Shown: positions 16,221 to 19,953 of the stretch, piece by piece | How the letters are laid out: each line of letters opens with the position of its first letter | How positions within the stretch are numbered: position 1 is the stretch's first letter | Assembly (NCBI GenBank): GCA_963630555.1 | Contig: CAVGND010000032.1 | Coordinates: 1-19,953, forward strand | Origin: CAVALG01 sp963630555 | GTDB lineage: Bacteria > Bacillota > Clostridia > Oscillospirales > Acutalibacteraceae | Direction of reading: 5' to 3' | Length of the DNA: 19,953 nucleotides | The notes under the pieces: model-generated | The model's database searches: none | The model's input: only the letters and a program-made list of their open reading frames with translations | Told to the model about the DNA's origin: nothing | Translations under genes and position numbers: made by a program

Positions 16221-16248
16221 AAGACCTCCGGTTTTTGCCGGAGGTCTT
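16221..16248. terminator. Perfect 11-bp hairpin between convergent genes
   Basis: AAGACCTCCGG (16221-16231) and CCGGAGGTCTT (16238-16248) pair perfectly around a TTTTTG loop. The stem starts four bases after the stop of the DMT transporter gene and ends directly before the stop codon of the convergent small gene. There is only a short T-run on each side, but the position suggests a shared bidirectional terminator. Confidence 0.8.
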
Positions 16249-16569
16249 TCAGTTATCGTAATCCTGCAATATTTGCGAAAGTTCGCCGCTGTCCTTTGCG
16301 TTTATTCCCTGCGCTAATTTTTTACGGTCTTCAAAAGGTAAATCTGTTACCACGGGTGACTCTAAAACATACAAAGGGGTTTTCCCTCCGCTTTCAAATA
16401 CGGCTATTCTTCCGTCATATTCCGAAACAGTGTATCCTGCTCCGCTGTTTCCGGTTTCGCTTTCGGTGACCGCTTTGTGCGGAACCCCGGTTGTCAGCAA
16501 TATAACGGCAAACGAAAGCACGCCCAACGTTATGATTAATACAATCATTATCCTTCTGTTAGTCCTCAT
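16249..16569 (-). CDS. Small membrane-anchored protein, possibly with a BofC C-terminal-like domain
   Basis: The 106-residue protein has a short positively charged start (MRTNRR), one membrane helix (about 7-27) and an exported domain containing YTVSEYDGRIAVFESGGK, PLYVLESPVVTDLPFEDRKKLAQGI and a C-terminal ELSQILQDYDN. This pattern (Y-x-G-x-I-A-V-F, LP-x-x-D-x-x-x-L-x-x-GI, acidic end) resembles small clostridial proteins annotated with a BofC C-terminal domain. That is a memory-based resemblance, not a verified hit. BofC of Bacillus is a forespore-secreted regulator, but such short proteins have no known function. I prefer the ATG at 16569, with GGAAG eight bases upstream, over the in-frame ATG at 16584, which lacks a binding site. 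It is divergent from the penicillin-binding protein gene. Confidence 0.75.
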   Translation of the reverse strand: MRTNRRIMIVLIITLGVLSFAVILLTTGVPHKAVTESETGNSGAGYTVSEYDGRIAVFESGGKTPLYVLESPVVTDLPFEDRKKLAQGINAKDSGELSQILQDYDN

Positions 16570-16646
16570 AAATATTACTTCCATCTGTTTTTATGATATT
16601 ATTGACAGTACCGGGTAGAATATACATACATTTAAAATATGCTGTC

Positions 16647-16698
16647 GCATAACTCGATGGGTAACAATTTTGTAATACTATCAACGACTAAGTTATGC
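16647..16698. repeat. 8-bp inverted repeat overlapping the PBP promoter
   Basis: GCATAACT (16647-16654) and AGTTATGC (16691-16698) are exact inverted copies 36 bases apart. The right copy overlaps the TGC of the extended -10 of the penicillin-binding protein promoter. It could be a two-site operator or chance. No other element is visible in this 159-base divergent gap beyond the promoter. Confidence 0.35.
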
Positions 16699-16704
16699 TA
16701 AAAT
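16697..16704 (+). promoter_or_regulatory. Extended -10 promoter of the class A PBP gene
   Basis: TATGCTAAAAT ends at 16704, with TAAAAT (16699-16704) as the -10 box preceded by TG. No convincing -35 hexamer is present at the normal distance. Initiation near 16711 leaves a leader of about 18 bases containing the GGGGAGG binding site at 16714-16720. Confidence 0.6.
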
Positions 16705-16728
16705 TTGATATTAGGGGAGGTGCATTCC

Positions 16729-19086
16729 GTGTACGATGACGATATGGATTTCTTGTTTGAACCGGAAAACGATTCAAACAAAAAGTCGAACAAGAACGAA
16801 GTTAACCTCAATTCATTTACCGATAAAGACGGAAAAAGAAAACATACAAAAACCAAAAACTCGAAATCCGGGCGAAAAAAATCCGATAAAAAGCACAACG
16901 GCAAAGAAAAAAGAAATGTTAAAAAGATAATTTTAACAGCATTTTTGGTCGCCGTTATATCGGTCTGCCTTATTATCGGTTCGGTTGCCGTATACTTATT
17001 TAATTTTTATGATTACGGAGAAGTTGATAACCTTGATGAACTAAAACTGAACCTCACAACTACAATATATGTTCAGAATAAGACAACGGGTGAATGGGAA
17101 GAATACCAGCGCCTTTACAGTGAAGAAAATCGAATTTGGATAAGCCTTGACGACATGCCCAAAGACCTGCAAAACGCCTTTATTTCGGTTGAGGACGAGC
17201 GTTTTTACAAGCACGCCGGAGTTGACTGGAAGCGTACCGCCTACGCCTTTGCTAACAGCATTTTTCATTTTTCATCAACGCAGGGCGGCTCTACCATAAA
17301 CCAACAGTTGATAAAAAATCTTACGGGCGAACGTGATCAAACGGCTTCAAGAAAAATCAAAGAGATTTTAAGGGCGTTGGATATTGATGAAAAGTATTCG
17401 AAAGATACCATTCTTGAATGTTATCTTAACACAATATCGCTCGGCGGAACCATGTGCGGTGTCGAAGTTGCCTCTAACTACTACTACGGCAAACCTGCCA
17501 AAGAAATGACGCTGAACGAATGTGCGGCACTTGCGGCAATGGTAAAAGGCCCCGAAATTTACAGGCCGGATAAATTCCCCGAAAAAAATAAAGAGCGCAG
17601 AAAACTTGTGCTTAAAAAAATGTTTGAACTCGGCAAAATTACCAAAGCACAGTATGACGAAGCGGTAAATGAAGAACTTGTAATAGTCGCTTCCGATTAC
17701 GGCATTAAAAAAATTGAAATAAATTCTTATTTTGTCGATGCACTTATTGATAATGTAATTGACGATCTTTCCGAAAAATACAACTACGATAAAGCCACCG
17801 CAGAAAAGAAATTCTACACAGGCGGTTACAAGATTTATTCTACACTTGACCCGGATATTCAAAACACAATGGAAAATGTATTTTTGGATACCGACAAGTA
17901 CTTCACGCAAAAAAGCAAGTCAAATTCCGAAATAACGCCTGAAGCGGCTATGACTATAATGGACTACCAAGGTCATATAGTTGCAATGGTGGGCGGCAAA
18001 GGCGTTAAGGATCGAAATCGGGGACTAAACCGTGCGTATGATTCGCCGCGGCAACCCGGTTCCACAATGAAGCCGATAGGCTCGTATGCGTTGGCAATTG
18101 ATAAAAATCTTATAACCTATTCAAGCATCGTTGTAGACGAACCTATTAAAAATTACTTCGGCAACGGCAAAGCGGGCCCAAAAAACTGGTATAACAGTTA
18201 CCGCGGAAATATTACGGTTAAATACGCTTTACAGCAGTCCGTAAATACGATACCCTGCAAATTGGTTAATGAATTGGGTGTTGACACCTGCTACAACTTC
18301 CTTACCTCATCACTTGGTATGAAACACTTAACCGACGCCGACAAGAATGTTTCCTCGCTTGGAATAGGCGGTTGCCATTACGGAATAACAACAACCGAAT
18401 CTGCCGCAGCCTATGCGATATTCGGCAACGGCGGTAACTATTATACACCTGTAACATATTATAAAGTTACTAATCAATCCGGTGACGAAGTCGTTCTTAA
18501 ACCCGATGACCCGATAAATGCTATCGGCGAAGATTCAGCCACGGTTATGAACTATTTGCTGCAAAATGTTATAAACAGCGGTACCGGCGCCGGCGCAAGA
18601 GGATACAGTAAACTCCCCACGTATGTAAAAACGGGTACGGCTGATGCCTCAAATGACCTTTGGTTTGTCGGCGGTTCGCCGTATTATGTCGGCTCGGTAT
18701 GGTACGGATTTGATAAATCCGAAAGTATAAAAGCGGCAGCGGCGGCACAACGCATCTGGGTAGCGGTTATGAAAGATGTGCATAAAGATCTTGAATACAA
18801 AGACTTTGACTACTCTGATAATGTTGTTAAAAAATCATATTGTTCCGAAACGGGGCTGGTGGCTTCTGCCGGTTGCCCTGTCGGCGGCACAGGGTATTAC
18901 AAAAAAAGTTATGCCCCTGTCTGTTCAAACCACAAGAACAGCACACCGTCTGAAACTTCATCGGAATCAAACAATACTTCTTCCGAAATTTCTTCATCGG
19001 CTGCTTCCTCTTCAAGCAGTAACACCGATACTTCAAGTACCGAGTCATCTTCTTCAACCACTTCGTCCGAAGGCGGTCAAAATTAA
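16729..19086 (+). CDS. Class A penicillin-binding protein (glycosyltransferase-transpeptidase, PBP1A type)
   Basis: This bifunctional enzyme polymerises lipid II into glycan strands and cross-links stem peptides outside the membrane. From the GTG start it has 785 residues: a lysine-rich cytoplasmic N-terminus (1-64), a membrane helix (about 65-93), and a GT51 domain with SVEDERFYKHAGVD (catalytic E155) and QGGSTINQQLIKN. The transpeptidase domain has STMK (S445, K448), SVN (504-506) and KTGT (634-637). The tail has a cysteine-containing segment (YCSETGLVASAGCP) and about 45 mostly Ser/Thr residues. The GTG at 16729 is chosen because GGGGAGG lies eight bases before it; the longer frame from the TTG at 16705 would begin at the promoter -10 box. 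All catalytic motifs are intact. pgsA follows by 22 bases, so the two are probably co-transcribed. Confidence 0.95.
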   Translation: MYDDDMDFLFEPENDSNKKSNKNEVNLNSFTDKDGKRKHTKTKNSKSGRKKSDKKHNGKEKRNVKKIILTAFLVAVISVCLIIGSVAVYLFNFYDYGEVDNLDELKLNLTTTIYVQNKTTGEWEEYQRLYSEENRIWISLDDMPKDLQNAFISVEDERFYKHAGVDWKRTAYAFANSIFHFSSTQGGSTINQQLIKNLTGERDQTASRKIKEILRALDIDEKYSKDTILECYLNTISLGGTMCGVEVASNYYYGKPAKEMTLNECAALAAMVKGPEIYRPDKFPEKNKERRKLVLKKMFELGKITKAQYDEAVNEELVIVASDYGIKKIEINSYFVDALIDNVIDDLSEKYNYDKATAEKKFYTGGYKIYSTLDPDIQNTMENVFLDTDKYFTQKSKSNSEITPEAAMTIMDYQGHIVAMVGGKGVKDRNRGLNRAYDSPRQPGSTMKPIGSYALAIDKNLITYSSIVVDEPIKNYFGNGKAGPKNWYNSYRGNITVKYALQQSVNTIPCKLVNELGVDTCYNFLTSSLGMKHLTDADKNVSSLGIGGCHYGITTTESAAAYAIFGNGGNYYTPVTYYKVTNQSGDEVVLKPDDPINAIGEDSATVMNYLLQNVINSGTGAGARGYSKLPTYVKTGTADASNDLWFVGGSPYYVGSVWYGFDKSESIKAAAAAQRIWVAVMKDVHKDLEYKDFDYSDNVVKKSYCSETGLVASAGCPVGGTGYYKKSYAPVCSNHKNSTPSETSSESNNTSSEISSSAASSSSSNTDTSSTESSSSTTSSEGGQN

Positions 19087-19108
19087 ATATAATTACGGAA
19101 GGCGGTGA

Positions 19109-19690
19109 ATGTTTATGAACAATAAATATATAGATAAAATAATAACTATCCCTAATATATTAAGTCTTGTACGCATTTTAATGATTCCGGTAGTCATACT
19201 GTTTTATATCGTGTTTAAAAACATTACCGCCGCCGCATTGCTGTTAGCCTCCGCCTGTCTTACCGATGCGGTTGACGGATATATAGCACGCAGATACAAT
19301 ATGATTTCAAATGTAGGAAAGGCACTTGACGCAATCGCAGACAAATTACTTCAGTTCAGCATTTTAGTCTGCGTCGCCGCAAACTATTGGCAAACATACA
19401 TTCTTGCATCAATATTTGCGGTAAAGGAAATTACAACAACTGTTTTTTGCCTACGGTATGTAAAGGCTTCCGGTCATATTGAAGGTGCTCGCTGGTATGG
19501 CAAGGTATGCACTGTAATTCTTGATATCAGTATGTTGCTTATGTTCTTTTATGCCGAACTTAACGCAACTGCTGTCTGGACGCTCACGTTTATTTCTGCA
19601 ACCGCTCTTATTTTCACATTTGCAATGTATGTAAGCAATTATTTTAAAGCGACTAAAAAAATACTGAAAGATAAGGTTACAGCATCCTAA
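19109..19690 (+). CDS. pgsA: CDP-diacylglycerol--glycerol-3-phosphate 3-phosphatidyltransferase (PgsA-like)
   Basis: PgsA makes phosphatidylglycerol phosphate from CDP-diacylglycerol and glycerol-3-phosphate in the membrane. The 193-residue protein has the complete CDP-alcohol phosphotransferase signature D-x2-DG-x2-AR-x8-G-x3-D-x3-D at residues 53-78 (TDAVDGYIARRYNMISNVG through to ALDAIAD). It also has the N-terminal TIPNILSLVRILMIPVV typical of PgsA, WYGKVCTV near residue 130, and several membrane helices. A GGAAGG site precedes the ATG at 19109; the ATG two codons later is possible. A bacterial cardiolipin synthase of the CDP-alcohol type is the alternative. Phosphatidylglycerol is also the lipid donor for the Lgt encoded in the same window. 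Confidence 0.9.
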   Translation: MFMNNKYIDKIITIPNILSLVRILMIPVVILFYIVFKNITAAALLLASACLTDAVDGYIARRYNMISNVGKALDAIADKLLQFSILVCVAANYWQTYILASIFAVKEITTTVFCLRYVKASGHIEGARWYGKVCTVILDISMLLMFFYAELNATAVWTLTFISATALIFTFAMYVSNYFKATKKILKDKVTAS

Positions 19691-19714
19691 ATCACCTGTA
19701 TATAGTTGCGCCAA

Positions 19715-19748
19715 TACCGCCGTTTGCAGCAAACTGCAAACGGCGGTA
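19715..19748 (+). terminator. 15-bp perfect hairpin after pgsA
   Basis: TACCGCCGTTTGCAG (19715-19729) and CTGCAAACGGCGGTA (19734-19748) pair perfectly around a CAAA loop, 25 bases after the pgsA stop. Only AATTATTG follows, so there is no T-tract. It may be an atypical terminator, an RNA-stabilising end structure or a palindromic repeat. GTTTGCAG occurs again at 19788-19795. Confidence 0.55.
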
Positions 19749-19848
19749 AATTATTGCTTGTAGGAATATTCATATAAATCAGTTCCGGTTTGCAGTAACA
19801 CCGTTTTCTATAAGTGTGCTGTTAACGATATGTCAACCCATCTAACTA

Positions 19849-19953
19849 CCGTCAGCCATTCGGCGGCACAGCCGCCCTTGGCTCCACCTGACGGGGGTGC
19901 GGGTGTCCGGTGGACACCTGAAGCGAAGCAGAAGCACCGACCGAGGCGGCAGC
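19849..19953. repeat. GC-rich palindromic element running off the right edge
   Basis: This segment is far richer in G+C than anything else in the window. A nested hairpin pairs CCGTCAG (19849-19855) with CTGACGG (19888-19894), AGCCA with TGGCT, and GGCGGC with GCCGCC around an ACA loop. A second fold pairs GCCGCC-CTTGG (19871-19881) with CCGAGGCGGC (19941-19950), GGTGC with GCACC, and GGTGTCC (19902-19908) with GGACACC (19912-19918). I found no reading frame of useful length in it. It looks like a dispersed palindromic repeat of the kind common in Ruminococcaceae genomes, probably continuing beyond the window. The preceding stretch (19749-19848) shows nothing else. Confidence 0.6.

Noticed and set aside
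16602..16630. TTGACA followed 17 bases later by CATACA, upstream of the PBP gene
   Set aside because: The -10 is poor and its distance to the gene is long; the extended -10 at 16697-16704 with its short leader is a better promoter. A sigma-E reading of CATACATT lacks a matching -35.
17368..17910. 180-codon minus-strand frame inside the PBP gene
   Set aside because: It is the complement of the glycosyltransferase region, has no regulatory signals and looks like a shadow.
19849..19953. tRNA or other standard structured RNA at the right edge
   Set aside because: The folds do not give a tRNA cloverleaf with a T-loop or anticodon arm, and no rRNA motif is visible; a palindromic repeat explains the pattern better.
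1..19953. CRISPR array, toxin-antitoxin, phage or transposase genes
   Set aside because: No regularly spaced repeats and no proteins with such motifs were seen on either strand.

Overview
The window looks like chromosomal DNA of a low-GC, Gram-positive, endospore-forming member of the Clostridia, with an Oscillospiraceae/Ruminococcaceae-like flavour. The grounds are strong GGAGG-type ribosome binding sites, TTG and GTG starts, a SpoIID sporulation gene, an oxygen-sensitive-type acyl-CoA dehydratase activase system, a proB lacking the PUA domain, an ECF S component and a class A penicillin-binding protein. No rRNA, tRNA, CRISPR array, transposase or phage gene is visible. The content is mostly housekeeping, and I do not see an obvious new defence or mobile system.

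Left edge (1-283): a gene entering from the left on the minus strand (1-113) with a plausible promoter, then an intrinsic terminator (187-223) that closes the long minus-strand gene array.

Minus-strand array (284-12441), ten genes with gaps of at most about 30 bases or short overlaps. In transcription order: an M16 peptidase-like protein without the zinc motif; an active-type M16 peptidase; lgt (lipoprotein lipidation); folD (one-carbon metabolism); a secreted, membrane-anchored protein of unknown function; proB, proA and proC (the complete glutamate-to-proline route); a double-domain 2-hydroxyacyl-CoA dehydratase-type activase; and its HgdB-like partner. One extended -10 promoter preceded by A/T-rich tandem repeats lies just before the array, and one terminator lies just after it. 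Transcription as a single unit is plausible but not shown.

Middle (12442-16248): spoIID on the minus strand is divergent from a polytopic membrane protein of unknown function that has a near-consensus sigma-A promoter. A hairpin terminator follows, then an ECF-transporter S component and a DMT/EamA-family transporter on the plus strand, ending at a strong hairpin shared with a convergent gene.

Right part (16249-19953): a small membrane-anchored protein (minus) is divergent from a class A PBP (plus), which is followed by a pgsA-like phospholipid synthase gene. After pgsA come a 15-bp perfect hairpin and then a strikingly GC-rich, multiply palindromic segment running off the window end. That segment resembles a dispersed palindromic repeat rather than a gene.

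The regions most worth a second look are the split activase/dehydratase pair with no dedicated substrate genes, the GC-rich palindromic element at the right edge, the overlapping reading frames at the left edge, and the three membrane or secreted proteins of unknown function.
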